Counted from the stretch's first letter, positions 40,747-54,121 are shown. The stretch: DNA of 64,000 nt from Mesostigma viride (GCA_009746045.1 RPFO01000015.1:1954998-2018997); one strand, 5' to 3'. Translations and numbers: made by a program. The notes: a model not told the origin generated them from the letters alone.

Positions 40747-42185
40747 TCTTCTTGTTGTCCTTTCCGGCATTGTTGTTTGAAGCCATGTCTAACGATTTCA
40801 GTCCAAGTTGGAATGAGATGAATGCGAGAGACAACTCACGAAAGCTGAGAATGATGAGGGAGATTGTATTAGCAAATAATACAATGATCGCAATGAACGC
40901 TGAGAGCTCAGAATGGAACTGGGCAAACTCGGGTGCTGCGGCACTCCCCAGTGCTACGCCTATATGCCTATGGCAGCGCTCCACTGCAGCGCCTACCAGT
41001 GGACAACTGTACACTGCAATGCCATGCGACCACGTCACTAGCAACAGCTACACTCGGCCCGTCAGACCCGGATACCCCGGATCTGGCGGGTCGAGCTAGA
41101 GCCTAGGAACAGTCTGGCACGCACTACACGTCAGCCCACATGACACCTCAGTACCGTACGACCTGCCGTACAGTACTGAAGTGTCCCGCTCAGCGGCGGT
41201 GGCAATACTCGGCGCGCAGGCCGGAAATCCGTGTGTCAGCCTAAGCATCTCATCTAACTGTAGGTATAGGCGACATATCAAAGAGACAACCAGCGCAGGC
41301 CAGAAATCGGGAGAATCCGGACCATGGTAGCTCGAGCCTGCCGTTATCTTTTCCGCCCTCTCTATAGGCGACATATCTCCACCCACTGGATCCATGTTTA
41401 ATTAATTAAAAGGAAAAGCAATGAAAATTGTCTTAAGAAAAAGGATAGGAACCTAAATTGAAACAAGGAAGGCAAAAGGAAAAACCTTGACTATCCTAAG
41501 CAACAAAAACAAGTAAAATCAATCCTTTTTAACCACAGTAATGGATAGGGAACCAAACTCTAAGGTGAGAGGAGTATCTGAACTAGATGAGGATGTAGCA
41601 CGTCTAGGGGGAGAAGAAGGAGGGGTAGCAAAGACTAGGGATTCCACGGGAGGACGACCATGAGGAATAGAGCGTACATGTAGGCCTAAATCTGATTCAC
41701 TATGGTCTATAAGGAACTGCTGAGCTTCTTCAAAGGTCACAAATTTCTTATACCTTAAACTACGTTATATATACGGTTCTGAACTATCTTCCTAGCGTCG
41801 GACCAAGAAAGGAAAATGGCGGACCATTGAGGCGTAATCACTACGTAATATTTGGCTAAGCTATTATCGCTGGAAGAATGGGAAGGAGCAGTAAAAGCAC
41901 GCCGCTGGCTCATGGTAACGCACCTGGTTGGTCTTGTGTAGTCACGATAGGAGTAGAAGGAGTAGGAGGCGACTTAGCTGGGTTATCCGGAGCACCGAAA
42001 GTACGAGGGCGGCAATAGTCCAGCGCTCGTCCTAAAATCAGCGACCCAGTATTTCTGCGGGTGCGGCCGTCTAATAAACAGCAGCACGAAGGAAAAGGTG
42101 TAGTCTACTCTACCGTAGAACCGAACAATTATCCTCTATCTACGACAGTAAGCAACCATTCTCAGGAAAACAAAGCGAAGGAAAT
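40747..42185. other. Degenerate spacer, no clear gene
   Basis: A 99-codon minus-strand frame (about 41,044-40,747) and a 73-codon one (41,740-41,519; MTFEEAQQFLIDHSESDLGL) are open, but neither has a recognisable domain. 41,400-41,520 is A-rich. Probably decayed retroelement sequence. Confidence 0.45.
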
Positions 42186-44275
42186 CGGATTTCTCTGAAA
42201 ATAGTTTATTAAACAGCATGCGGGAAAGAAAGGGCCGCCACAACCTTGTGGCTGTACATGCAGAAAGGCTTGTTAGACGAATGGGGACGGCTTGTTGTTT
42301 ACTGGGGAATCCTACTGGCAACTAGCTTTGCCTTTTGTAAGTCAGGCGCCGTTTGTTTGAACGGCCGGCCATGTGTTGAATGCTGACGGAAGTTGCGTCA
42401 AAAAGCTGTAATAAAATCTGATGTAACCAGCACTCACCAATTGATTGGTGTGCTGCTTGGTTGGGTAGTGTGTTCAGGGTTGCATTCGAAGAGTACACAT
42501 GGCCTGACAGCTCAGACGTGTGACAGATGAGCTGGCTGGCTGAATTATTAAATTGTCAGCGTTAGGATATTTCTGGTTTTGCCGTTTTCCATTTTGACGG
42601 TAGGCTTGATAAGCATGGTCGGCGGGTTGTGACCCGTAATTGTTTCTTTGAATGTGCTCACTGAAGCAGTATGAGCGGCCTCGCTGCTATGGCGGCGGGG
42701 CTAAAGAAAATTAGGCAAAGACCCCGTCCTTGCCTGCTATGAAGTCGCGGGCTTTGCGACTTCACGGCAGGTAGGGGCGGTTTGAACGGAACGGAAATTT
42801 CGCGTTACCAATGTGCCAAGTGGTTCTGGTTGGCACCTTGCTGGGCAGCGTCTCGGTGGTCATAGAAAGTGGGCTGGGCGCCCCGCCCCGGCTGCTGGTA
42901 ATTCCAGCAGCGGAGCCAATCATGTCGACTAAGAAGTCCGCAGCTGATGCGGAAACTGTGCGAAGGTCAATAGATTAATTTGGATTCCATGAGACTGCGC
43001 TGGTAGTCAGTCAGCGGCCCACCGCCTAGGGCGCTGCATGGCGCTGCCTTCGGCTTGGTGCGCGGCGCTTTTTTGTTATGGGCCAGCGAGGGATATAAGG
43101 GTGACGCGCGGCCGGCTAATTTCTTGCGTTCCGGAAGAAAATATATTTGCAAAATTCCCACAAAAGGAACCGAGTATCGGAAAGGCGTCTCGGCTGGCAG
43201 TGGCAGTGCCTGGCCTTGTCGTCTCTCCCTGCTCAGCACCCGGCAGGTAGCGGTTCAAACCCTGGTGGCGTCGGAATGCGAATTTCTGGGTTTTTATCCG
43301 GAATAATATTTTGCTGAGGCGGCTCCGCGGATTCGCTAACCTTTTATTGTCGGGCCCCTTAGGGGGTTATTATAGCCTTGTGCGGGCTGAGTCGCCATGA
43401 AGGAGATGTTGCGACACGCCCCACTTTGTGGTCTTTTATGGAAGCGGCTACCCTCGAGGCTGCTCGGAAGAGGGGGGGGGGTCTTCTCCTTTTCTTTGTT
43501 CACTAGCTGTTATTGGGGCAACAGTGATCCTATCAAGTATTGTTTCCTGAGCGGCGACAGTGCGGGGGAGGAGGGTAATGGCGCCAGGGACTGGGGTGGA
43601 TCGGGGGGCTCTTGCTCCTGCATGCGAGGGAGACGAGATGACTACTTAAACCTGCCTTTGGCAGGGGCTCTACTCATTGTTTTCAATCAAATGCTGGTTT
43701 TCTTGGGAGCTCAAGTGTCATAATCGGATTTCTCTGAAAATAGTTTATTAAACAGCATGCGGGAAAGAAAGGGCCGCCACAACCTTGTGGCTGTACATGC
43801 AGAAAGGCTTGTTAGACGAATGGGGACGGCTTGTTGTTTACTGGGGAATCCTACTGGCAACTAGCTTTGCCTTTTGTAAGTCAGGCGCCGTTTGTTTGAA
43901 CGGCCGGCCATGTGTGGAATGCTGACGGAAGTTGCGTCAAAAAGCTGTAATAAAATCTGATGTAACCAGCACTCACCAATTGATTGGTGTGCTGCTTGGT
44001 TGGGTAGTGTGTTCAGGGTTGCATTCGAAGAGTACACATGGCCTGACAGCTCAGACGTGTGACAGATGAGCTGGCTGGCTGAATTATTAAATTGTCAGCG
44101 TTAGGATATTTCTGGTTTTGCCGTTTTCCATTTTGACGGTAGGCTTGATAAGCATGGTCGGCGGGTTGTGACCCGTAATTGTTTCTTCCCACCCATCCCA
44201 CCCTTGGGGGCTCTTGCTCCTGCATGCGAGGGAGACGAGATGGCTACTTAAACCTGCCTTTGGCAGGGGCTCTAC
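42186..44275. mobile_element. Tandem non-autonomous element, copy 2
   Basis: Same two-unit arrangement as 12,183-14,317, nearly identical in sequence. Unit 1 is 42,186-43,721, AAT follows, and unit 2 runs from 43,725 until the match stops at GGGGCTCTACT (about 44,275). The right end is therefore truncated and no right-hand duplication is present. Small differences include CTAG inserted at about 43,505. Confidence 0.88.
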
Positions 44276-45633
44276 TTCATTGATCTATAAAAGGATTTTT
44301 CCGCTTCGAGCAGGTCTCACGTCTAGGCAGAGCGTGTCCCGAATCGGGCAGCACTACCCCCCCAGCTTGAAGGCGACCCGCCCATTACCTGTCAAGTACG
44401 TGTCGTCTTCATTTCCCTGGACGCGGAAGGGTTGATGCAAAGGCGTATGTGACAAGGGATCGTCGTCTCGCTCTCTACCTACGAAAGTTCCTCCGGAACC
44501 ATTGTTACGTCCTAAACCTCTACCGCCACCTCTACTACCTCTACCCGGCCTAATGCTACCTAAACTAGTAAGGCCGCCTCTAGTTAAACCCTTAGCGAAA
44601 GACGAACGAGACGATCCAGATCTCAATGCATTTACGTATGTACTACTATAATACGCCATAAGCCATTTACACAAACCCGTTTACTCCAGGAATAGAGGAA
44701 GGAAACACAACTACTACACTGCCATGACCCAAGCCTATATGTGTTAATTCATTAACACACGCCGAGTGCCAACACGAGGGGTAGAACGTGCATAAATGAT
44801 CACCAACGGTCCAGCATGCTCGGGCCGACCTGGCCCTCGCCTACAAATGTACAGATGCACGCTGGTCCACTACATTCTGCCCGAAGGATAAGGACCACTA
44901 ATAAAGTACGCGGCGCGACGCCCAAAAGCATCCAACGCACCACAGTACTGTTACGAGGACAACAGTGTCCCAGTACAAACTACACGTAAACCTAGGAACG
45001 ACCGAGGCAAAGGACCTAATTTACGTCCGTAACTACAACGAATTGTTACGCGACGTAACACCGGAATTAGGATTAATTCAAGGTGGCTTAATGTAGATTG
45101 CGCTTCACGACGTGAGTCGTGAGATATCTGGCACCGCGGCTTGATGCCAAGCTAATTGTACACACTTATATTGGCTAGCAATACCAATTACAAATGGATA
45201 ATTGCCCCGGGCTCAATGTGAAGGCGTTTTCGCACTTAACAATCATCAAACCAAGAGGACGAGACTCTCGTCCTCGGACTAATTTAACCTAGGTCGGTTG
45301 CGGCGCAGATACAACGCCAATCCCTCTAGAACACGTACTCCAAGTCAATCATTCCACGTAGGATCCGGGCCGACATCGACCCTCAACTACAGGATCCACG
45401 CATAGAACTACAGACGGACCCAGAACTGGCGCGGCGCCACTGCACCGGCCCCTAAAAGGTCAACCTAGGACCAAAATAACTAGTCCAATTCACACAACAG
45501 CCAATATCCAAAAAACCCCATTACAACAGACCGAACGGCCTTAGTAATTTATTCCATTGTTACGTCCGACCAAAAGGGCCGGGACGTAACACATACAATC
45601 TCCTTGGGGGAGGGATCTTGAGCTGTGGCCAAG
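44276..45633. other. Decayed retroelement-like region
   Basis: Short minus-strand frame 44,674-44,354 with an RGG-rich stretch (RPGRGSRGGGRGLGRNNG), possibly a gag remnant. TGTTACGTCC and GGACGTAACA occur close together at 45,551-45,583, like abutting LTR ends. No other feature is visible. Confidence 0.4.
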
Positions 45634-45755
45634 TGACGCTATTGGCGAGAAACTGGACTACGCATAGAAACTGGGTCTCGTAGATCAACCCCGAAATTAA
45701 ATTTGACTAGTGCAATCGACAGATCTCTCAAAGCAAATTCCAAATCTGCCCTCGG

Positions 45756-46349
45756 TGTTACGTCCGGACCTGTGATCAGACCCGGGCCGGGTCCTGATCA
45801 AGGTATCAGGAAAGAATCTTTAACCCGTTGGACAATGGGTTGCAACTTGGCAATTGCGCGTGCCAACGTCTTTATTTCATTAATAATAAACGGATCCGGG
45901 GCCAACTATAATCGGGACAAGAGGGGGAAGAACTAAATGGATGACGCAGGCTCAGGAAGCATGAACGCGTGGGAAGGTTGGGCCACCTTCCCCATCCATA
46001 TACTTTGACAACCGCGTGGCGTGCGTCGCCGCCACGCGCTACAACTTGTCTCTTGACCACACGAACAGACACCGGGCCAACCGGCCCTGAACAAACATAG
46101 ATCACACACTTAGGGTCGTTTGGCACACACACAAACTATCTGACGACTCTTGGTCGGCTCAGAAGTGTACAAAATAGTGTGCCACGACTAGACTTCTAAC
46201 ACACCAAACGGACAGTGACCGGGCCGGTCCCCTCCGATCGGCAAAAGCTAACTCTAAAAATACTTGTCCGTTTTGTCCGCTTCTAGCGGCGGACTGTCAC
46301 ACGTTGATCACTTTATCATGCTACAGTATTGTTGCCTTGGGATGCAACA
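45756..46349 (-). mobile_element. 3' LTR (minus orientation)
   Basis: Same length and nearly the same sequence as the 5' LTR; the polypurine tract lies immediately before it on the minus strand. Confidence 0.92.
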
Positions 46350-46380
46350 CACCTCCCCCTCGTCACAAGGCGGGAGTTAT

Positions 46381-48176
46381 TGTCTATTTGTCATGAAAAA
46401 GGCCTCAATTGAGGCCTTTTTTTTCAGCGGGTGTCGCATGTAATTACAATGAGCCAACAAACTTTATTCCAAATATGAGTGAAGGCCATGCATTATTATG
46501 ATTGTTTTGGGGTTCCCAGCGCTTAACATCAGTCCTATAGCCCCAATACCTATTTAATTATGATTTAATAAAACAGGGTGTCGCTGCGACGGCACCATCA
46601 ACACAACATGACCATAGATACAAGCGACAAAAAGGCGCCAGTACTCAGTTCCCTCTGCATGTAACGTGTCTTTTGGACCTTTCGAGGTTTCCCCACGACA
46701 TGGTAAGCATGGCATGACATGGCATGCTCCCCAAGGGACCCCTCACACACGCTTGCACGGCCGGGGCTGTCGCGCAGCACTGCAGGCAGCAATAGCCTGC
46801 CATGGGGATTGCACGTAAACATGAGGAATCCAATGCCTCTATTACAAACACGCACAAGGATCATGCATTATAATGATAGGTGTGACCTTCCAAGCGCTAA
46901 GCTTCACTCACAAAGCCCCAATATCTAGGTTAGTAAGGTATCTTCTGACAGGGGTTGCTGCCGCGGCAGCAGATGAACAGCACATGGCAAGATATACAAG
47001 CATAACTGGACACCATTTCCACACTCTTCTAGACCTCTTAGCTTGATTTTGGGCTTTGCAAGGGTTGCCTGAGACATGGCCAGCGTGGCAGGAACTGCCA
47101 TGCTTCTTATGGAAAGCAAACACGTCTACACGGCGGGGGCCAGCCGCAGAGCACTGCACGAAGTACTATAACCTGCATTACGTCACATCGGCACTACTAA
47201 GGCGCCGATATGCAGCTAAAAACTGACGATATCACAAGCAAATCGATGCCATTACCTTCCTACCACCAGGACGCACTTACATTTCACACCCCTCACACCC
47301 AGGACCACTAAGCACGCATGTGCGCTGGCGCGTTGAACGTGGCTGCATCAGAAAAGCTGTTCAAGCTCGGCGTTTTCAAGTTGTCCGGAAGCGATGCAGC
47401 CCGCTAATCTGGCCAGACAGACGCTCCATGCGTCGTCCATTGACGTATGAAAGCGGCTGCAGCGGCATCACCAGCGCTGTTCGCATAATGGCGCTCCCAT
47501 AGCTGGGGGCGCGCGCGCGTTTATTGTCCGCATCCCAGTTTTTCCTAGCTGAAAACACCCCTTCCTCTACCTACGGATCCACGCCAAAAGGCTCGAAAAT
47601 AGCCAGTGCCCCTTTAGCCACGGCTGCCCCAACATCCCCCCCAGCCGTTCCGCTAGTCTCCTTCCCAGCATATCGAAGCACCGGCCTGCTGGCAGGCGCA
47701 CTATCAACGCCGATTACGCCCCATCTGAATTTCACTAACCTGGCATTCAGCACACAAATAACGACCCCACGAATTCAGAAATCGACTTTTGACCCATTTA
47801 GCGATCGGGCTAGCTTCACGGATAATATATCTACCCGACGCGCTCCTTCCTGGTCGAAATGATGCACGAACGTGGCCATACGGTCTATTTTACTCGAGGT
47901 CGCCATGGTCGTGCATTCGTTAAAATTCGTCGTCCGGTTGCACGAAAGTGGCCAAAATAGGTACTTTCCTCCACCACATAATTTTCAGTAACCGTTGACC
48001 CCTGTCGACCCCAACGGGTCAGGACGCTCAGCACATATACCAGATTCGCGCCACTGGGCCCGGACGACCCATAGGACCGGTCCTTCCCGCCAAAATAACC
48101 GTCCCCATGTGACCTTGGTGAAAAAGGCCTCAATTGAGCCAAAAGGCCTCAATTGAGGCCTCTTGACAAATAGACA
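46381..48176. mobile_element. TIR element inserted in the LTR element
   Basis: Inverted ends TGTCTATTTGTCA with TTAT on both sides (46,377-46,380 and 48,177-48,180). Each end carries the 18-bp perfect palindrome AGGCCTCAATTGAGGCCT; at the right end one and a half copies are present. The interior has two diverged direct repeats of about 350 bp (about 46,490-46,850 and 46,860-47,170), each with an AGCCCCAATA motif. No transposase gene was seen; 1,796 bp. Confidence 0.82.
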
Positions 48177-48552
48177 TTATGGCGTAAGAGCCGAAGGGAC
48201 GAACAAATTCCTATCGCATGTTGGAGCTTCTAGACTTCGACCACAAGAGGTTCTCTGTAGGATCAAGCAGTCGCCAGAACCACGCGTCTCGTGTAACTTG
48301 GGCGTCAGGGGCGGGGGCCGGCCCACCTGACTAGAGATCGCATGAGGCGGCGGGGACTGTCCTGACACAGACGGTGCCGGGCCTCCTTCGGCCAAGGTGC
48401 GGGCGGGAACGCTACCTTGCCTGCTGGCTGCTCAATTCTCTCTAAAGAGTCATTCCCATGGTTTCCATCCTTCCAGTCCTCCATGCGGGCTATCTACCGG
48501 AAACCCTACACGAGTACAGGGTCATCCCGGGCGGCGTAAGGCCTTCTATGAT

Positions 48553-48897
48553 CTACTCCGGATCACCTTGAAACATTCCTCGGGCGTTGAGCACGGCACG
48601 AGTATAGTCGCGTTGCACGTCTCCGCGGACACCCAGGGGAGGGCGCTCGCTGCGGAGATAGACGTCCTCCCAGACGTTCTCAGGCAGCAGGCCCAGAAAG
48701 GCCCAAAGATACTGGTGGCGGGTAATCACCACGTGCAAGCGTGCCCAATCAATGAATCCACACTGAAACCTTTGCAGGAAGGGACGCACAACACGGACGA
48801 TTGCGAGGCGCATCGTATTAACGTCACTCATCGTCAGACCACGCACCATCTCAGGTGGGTACAGTACCTCGAACAATTGCTCTCCGGAACGTGGCAT
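48553..48897 (-). CDS. Short gag-like frame of the LTR element
   Basis: 114 codons, MPRSGEQLFEVLYPPEMVRG to GMFQGDPE, starting about 80 bp after the primer site. Its position and composition suit a truncated gag. No zinc knuckle and no family match that I can name. Confidence 0.45.
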   Translation of the reverse strand: MPRSGEQLFEVLYPPEMVRGLTMSDVNTMRLAIVRVVRPFLQRFQCGFIDWARLHVVITRHQYLWAFLGLLPENVWEDVYLRSERPPLGVRGDVQRDYTRAVLNARGMFQGDPE

Positions 48898-48987
48898 GTA
48901 TCTGAAGTCTCAGACGCGATGTCGATTGCCGTTCTCGGTGTAGACCCACATGATCCGAGGGAGTCGAGTGAAATCCTCCGATACCAA

Positions 48988-49581
48988 TGTTACGTCCGGA
49001 CCTGTGATCAGACCCGGGCCGGGTCCTGATCAAGGTATCAGGAAAGAATCTTTAACCCGTTGGACAATGGGTTGCAACTTGGCAATTGCGCGTGCCAACG
49101 TCTTTATTTCATTTATAATAAACGGATCCGGGGCCAACTATAATCGGGACAAGAGGGGGAAGAACTAAATGGATGACGCAGGCTCAGGAAGCATGAACGC
49201 GTGGGAAGGTTGGGCCACCTTCCCCATCCATATACTTTGACAACCGCGTGGCGTGCGTCGCCGCCACGCGCTACAACTTGTCTCTTGACCACACGAACAG
49301 ACACCGGGCCAACCGGCCCTGAACAAACATAGATCACACACTTAGGGTCGTTTGGCACACACACAAACTATCTGACGACTCTTGGTCGGCTCAGAAGTGT
49401 ACAAAATAGTGTGCCACGACTAGACTTCTAACACACCAAACGGACAGTGACCGGGCCGGTCCCCTCCGATCGGCAAAAGCTAACTCTAAAAATACTTGTC
49501 CGTTTTGTCCGCTTCTAGCGGCGGACTGTCACACGTTGATCACTTTATCATGCTACAGTATTCTTGCCTTGGGATGCAACA
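48988..49581 (-). mobile_element. 5' LTR (minus orientation)
   Basis: On the minus strand it starts TGTTGCATCCCAAGGC and ends CCGGACGTAACA. The primer-binding site follows after one spacer base. Confidence 0.92.
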
Positions 49582-50005
49582 CTCGGGTAGTCGAAGCCGT
49601 CGGTTTCGGACCAGGTGATAGTCTTGTTACGAGACTGGCAAAAATGGCTCTTACGTCATTCTCTTACGCCAAGTAAGCCAAAGTCAAGAATGGCAAGTAG
49701 GAGGTGGGGGGGTCTGATGTCAAGTTTAAGTAGCGCAATCGATAGATCTCGGCGAGGGCAGTCAGTCAGGATCTGCCATTACAATGCCAAACCACGGTCC
49801 AAAAATGGAAGACAGGGGTAAAAAATTGTCAGAATCTGATACATTTTGGGAAAAAAATTAAATAATTCGCCAAAATGTACATTTCTGCTACGGTAGTCCA
49901 GTTTCTCGCCAATAGCGTCAGTGCAGACGCGCCAGCATTTTCTTCTGTCATTTGTACTTACGCACCATAAGTTTACGCGCCGGTGCGCGTGCGATCGATA
50001 CAGTA

Positions 50006-51042
50006 CAGGCATTCACGCCTTAAGTTGGGTTGGCTTAAGTTGGGTTCACGCCTTAAGTTGGGTCGCAGTTGGCTGCATGGCGAACCCAACTTAAGGCTGA
50101 TGGCTGTACTAGGAAAAACCCAACTTAAGGCGTGTAGGGGCTTCTAGCGCGGTGTGGCACTGATTTTTTACTGCCGCGACTTGAGTTTTTTCCCGCGCCG
50201 GTAGTCCGACAGGGTTTCTGCGCCATCCAACACTAAGGATCTATAAAATTCACTGCATGTCTTGGTCAGTTGGGCGCTGAAATCCGTCAGTCATCATTGT
50301 ATTATATACATGGGCAAACGGCTTGCTGTTCAAACGCGTTCGTCACATTATAACCCATCATAAATGCGACACAATTTCCGACAAAACTGAAAAGGCCAAA
50401 TTGAACGCACTGTTTTCGGGCAGCGGGGCAGCGTCCAGCAAAAAGCAGAAACGAGACACCACAGGCGAGAAGGCAGGTGGCAAGGGCAAGCTGTCAAACC
50501 AGCAAAAATTGAACGGCTATGGCCTTCTTGTCGTAAGGGTTGCTGCGCTCTCTGACATGGCGACATATTTCGCCGGGATCAGCAACGTTGTTGGCATTCA
50601 CGTGCACTAAACCGTTCACCGTTATTAGACCAGTCCTGGCCGGTGACAGTGGCCATGGACGGGATTACTGTTTGAGTCCGGATGCTAGGGAAGACGAGGC
50701 TAGAGAGTAAATAGCCACGATTACCGCGCATAGAACGCGCATGCCCTATGCAGCACACGGCAAGTTTTGGCTAGCACGGTGGGGTGCTTCACCTGCCCAT
50801 AGCCGGTTTGAGGACTTGCATCTAAGTTCCGACCCGAAATACGACTTTGATCAGGCTTTGATGGTGAATTCTTTAGTGCAGTTCGATCGGCCTTGACGAG
50901 AGCTTTCAAAAGACACCCTGAAGTCCTTCAGCAGGGCTGGGGGTCGCAAGTTATGGTAACGTAACGGCTTAAGTTGGGTTCACGCCTTAAGTTGGGTTGA
51001 CCCCAAGAAACCCTCGAACCCAACTTAAGGCGTGAATGCCTG
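50006..51042. mobile_element. Non-autonomous Tc1/mariner-like element
   Basis: Inverted ends CAGGCATTCACGCCTTAAGT with TA on each side (50,004-50,005 and 51,043-51,044). CTTAAGTTGGGTT and its complement recur inside, so the ends can fold in several ways. A 95-codon plus frame (50,323-50,610) has a Lys-rich middle but no transposase motif. Confidence 0.85.
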
Positions 51043-51044
51043 TA

Positions 51045-52744
51045 CCTAGACTTCTACTAGACAGTTCGCACAGGCATCTGCGTCGGCGCCCTCAGTAGTA
51101 TGAGCCAGTAGGCTGCGCTTTCCGTTCGTTTCGTCCCTGATCACAATGTTTCCGGCTCATGCCGCCGCGTCTGCAAGCTTTACCCGTATTTATCGGTCCA
51201 CACCGTTCCTTTCGCAAGCGTTAATCGTATTTATCGACGCGTACCGTAGCCAAGCGTCATTGTCATCCGTCATCGGGTGTTTCCAACACCGGGTGTTATT
51301 TCCAAAAACCCGTGCGGCGTGGGCAAGTGGCAACAACAACAACAACCAGGCGGGCAGAAAATTTGCCAGCCGCGCTACCAATAGGGCACCGTACCGAAAA
51401 GGTGTTTATCCAAAACATCCGAGCTGATATTGTGTCATACAGTGCCACAGCACAGTGATCTTATCATTTGGCTTTCGTGGCAAGCGTACGGGCGTCGAAG
51501 TGCCGGCATATCGCCGACGACGCTCAGCCGTTTCCTAGTCATCAATGTCAGGCCGGCAGCACACAGGAGTCATCATTATTCGGTCGCGGGGTGCTCCCGA
51601 GGAAAAGGCTCGCTCACCAAAAAGAGGCTGAGTCACGCCCACCACGAAGCGGCGGGGATCTCGCTCGCCATTGCTGGGTCGGCCACCGTGACAGCAAACT
51701 GGCAATGAGCGTACGCAGCCATAGCAGCATTGGGAATATCCACGTTAGAAATCTACTGTGGAACTGCGTCATCTTGTCGCAAAGCTCGGTGCATTCTTTC
51801 ATTTCCCACGGCGTCAGACTGGGGAACTCTTTTTCATCCTGTTCAAACTGTTGGCCAATTGACGCCTTGGTATGTCACCCTTCATATCTAGGACTGTAGG
51901 CATGTTTTTCTTCTTTGTTCCAGCCAAGTTGTCCAAAAGTGTTATGTTTTCCAGCCCACCTTCACGGTATGATTGATGGGGTTGTTTCTGCCCATGCTCT
52001 CCAGCGTGCGCCCACGGTAGCAGTGCCAATGAAGGCAGCCGCTGTTGCATGTTAACATGAATGACACCGGGATTTCGCCGTCGTAGGACTACCAACCCTC
52101 CGGCATGGAAACGCGAGGATGACTCCTTTGCTCCACCGTCACTCTTTTCCGGTGGTTCACTGCTGTGGTCGACAGGATTTCCTTCCACAGGACGCTTCCA
52201 ATTCCGGCTAAAACGGCTCCCTAACATTGCCACAAGTATGACTAATACGGTGGAAACGGTAAGCCTCTAGCTTCATTTTTTTGGTCGTGGAAATGTGAGA
52301 GGGCACCCAAGGTAGCGCCTGCTGCTGTTTATGCATTATAGGGTCGGTTTACTGTCCGCGCTGGGCCACGTCGGCCAGGGTGGCGTTCACGACCTGGTTG
52401 GATACCCTCCGTCGCATGAACTCCCAATTGTGACGATGCTCGTCATTCTCCCTTGTGTTTTTGGTGCTGCCAGTGCTGCTTCCAAGTAACTCGTTAGTGG
52501 TTTTTCTTGTCAATTTCAAATCAACTTTTCTTCTCGAAAATAAATGAGTCTCACCTAGAAGCTTCAATTCCAACCAGATGAGGATGCCATGTGAAAGTAT
52601 AGTACTTTTATCCCAGCCCTTTTCCCACTGTGCTCATCACTCCTATTCATAGCTTCTCCCTCCTCCCCCCCGTGACCCCAGTTGGGCCCTTCCCAATGTT
52701 GAGCAATTGGCATACACAAAGGTCCTCGTTTTTTCTCGTCCCCC
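51045..52744. other. Upstream region of the bZIP gene
   Basis: Several short open frames on both strands show no protein-like conservation that I can recognise. The promoter and 5' untranslated region of the bZIP gene should lie in the right part, but no TATA box or start site can be placed with confidence. Confidence 0.4.
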
Positions 52745-54121
52745 ATGCACAACACTCGTCCACCAACTGACGTATCCGTCACGGTCTTCATCGTCCCCCA
52801 CCCCCGCAACAACATGCCCTCCCTACCCATGCGCCCCATAACCCCCCCCTCACCCATGCAGCAACCACCGCGGCCAAACAATGTCAAGTCCTGGGACAAT
52901 CGGCCCCTGATGCCCTGCTACGTGGCCCCAGGGACCAGCCCCAAACTGCTTGCCCCCTGGGGTGGTGCCGCCGATGCCCCCGCTTCCGCGCCCGCCATGA
53001 CCACGCCCAAGCTGGCCGCCAACGGGGCTGACAACGGGCTGGATGACCCCCCCATGGCCATCCCTGCCAGCTCCGGCCTCACGGGCTGCCTCAGCGCCAG
53101 CGCAGCGAGCGCCGCCAAGCCCTCCAACAGCAGCAACACCTCCGAGGGGACGCGGATAGTGCCAGGTGGGAGTATGGGGGGGGGTGCAGGTGACGGTGTT
53201 TTCGGCGACTGGCCTGCAGTCACCAGCGCGCACCCCAAGGGGGGGAACCACCACGCCGCTGCCCATACAGCATCCACCAGCCACCATCATGCGGCCAGCG
53301 GTGGTCACTCCCAGGCCAGCGCGCACGGTGACCAGCATAACAAGAGCAGCAGCAACGGTAGCAGCAGCGCTAACGAGACTGTGCCTGTGGAGCAGGCCAA
53401 GGGGGGGGATGCGCAGCAACACCCATTGGTCGCTACGGCCACCCCCGCCCCCGCGGCCGCCACGCCTCCGGTCCTGTGGCAGCTGTTCGGCGGTGTCAGC
53501 GCGGTCCCCTCCATCCCCTACGCCAATGGCAGCGCGCCATCTGGCAAGACCGCGCCTTCTGCGCGCGTGCCCCAGGGCTCGCCCGCCACGCCGCAAGCGA
53601 GCAAGCAAGCGGCTTTCCCGAGCGTGCAACCGTCGCAATCCGTGACGGGCGGCACGGCTGCTGCCCTTCCCTCCTCCCTGGCGTTGCCAGCATTCCCCCG
53701 CCCTTTGGTTGCGGCGCCTGCAGTGGGCACACCGGCAGCAGTGCCTGCGATAATATCTGTCACGGCCTCCGTCGCGCCCAACATCGTGCCCACCGGAACA
53801 ACAAGTAACCCCACCCCCTCCCCCACGTCCGCTGTTCGTGCCTTCGCGGTCGCTGCCCGCAGCGGCGGCACGTCCATTCCATCGGCGCCCGCCACGTCGC
53901 CACATGGCACCGGCAACAGCGGCCCCATGCCCAGCAGCAACGACGGCATGGCAGGGAATTCAAAGGCGGCCAACCGGTCCCCTTCGTTTTCTGCTGCCGC
54001 TGCCACCAATGCCGGTGGTCTGCACGTGGGGGGGGGCGCCTCGGTGGGGTCCTCCGTCCCGCACCCGTCACAAGGGGGCGGTGCCAGCAGCCGTCGTCAG
54101 AACAACAACAGCGGCAGCTTC

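Larger units (their letters stand above)
45756..49581 (-). mobile_element. Short LTR retrotransposon, minus orientation
   Basis: LTRs 45,756-46,349 and 48,988-49,581 are each 594 bp and nearly identical. They are flanked by CTCGG at 45,751-45,755 and 49,582-49,586. Orientation: the primer site TGGTATCGGAGG (48,975-48,986, minus) resembles the initiator-Met tRNA site TGGTATCAGAG; the polypurine GAGGGGGAGGTG (46,350-46,361, minus) abuts the other LTR. The element has no pol, so it is non-autonomous. Confidence 0.92.
45634..49920. mobile_element. Outer TIR element hosting an LTR retrotransposon
   Basis: Inverted 28-bp ends, TGACGCTATTGGCGAGAAAC and so on, at 45,634-45,661 and 49,893-49,920. Its own DNA is 45,662-45,755 and 49,587-49,892. 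The two sides also share a CAATCGA(C/T)AGATCTC stretch. No target duplication was recognised and no gene is present. Confidence 0.65.

Noticed and set aside
52850..53905. Minus-strand frame opposite the bZIP N-terminus
   Set aside because: Arg/Gly-rich shadow produced by the high GC content of the sense frame.
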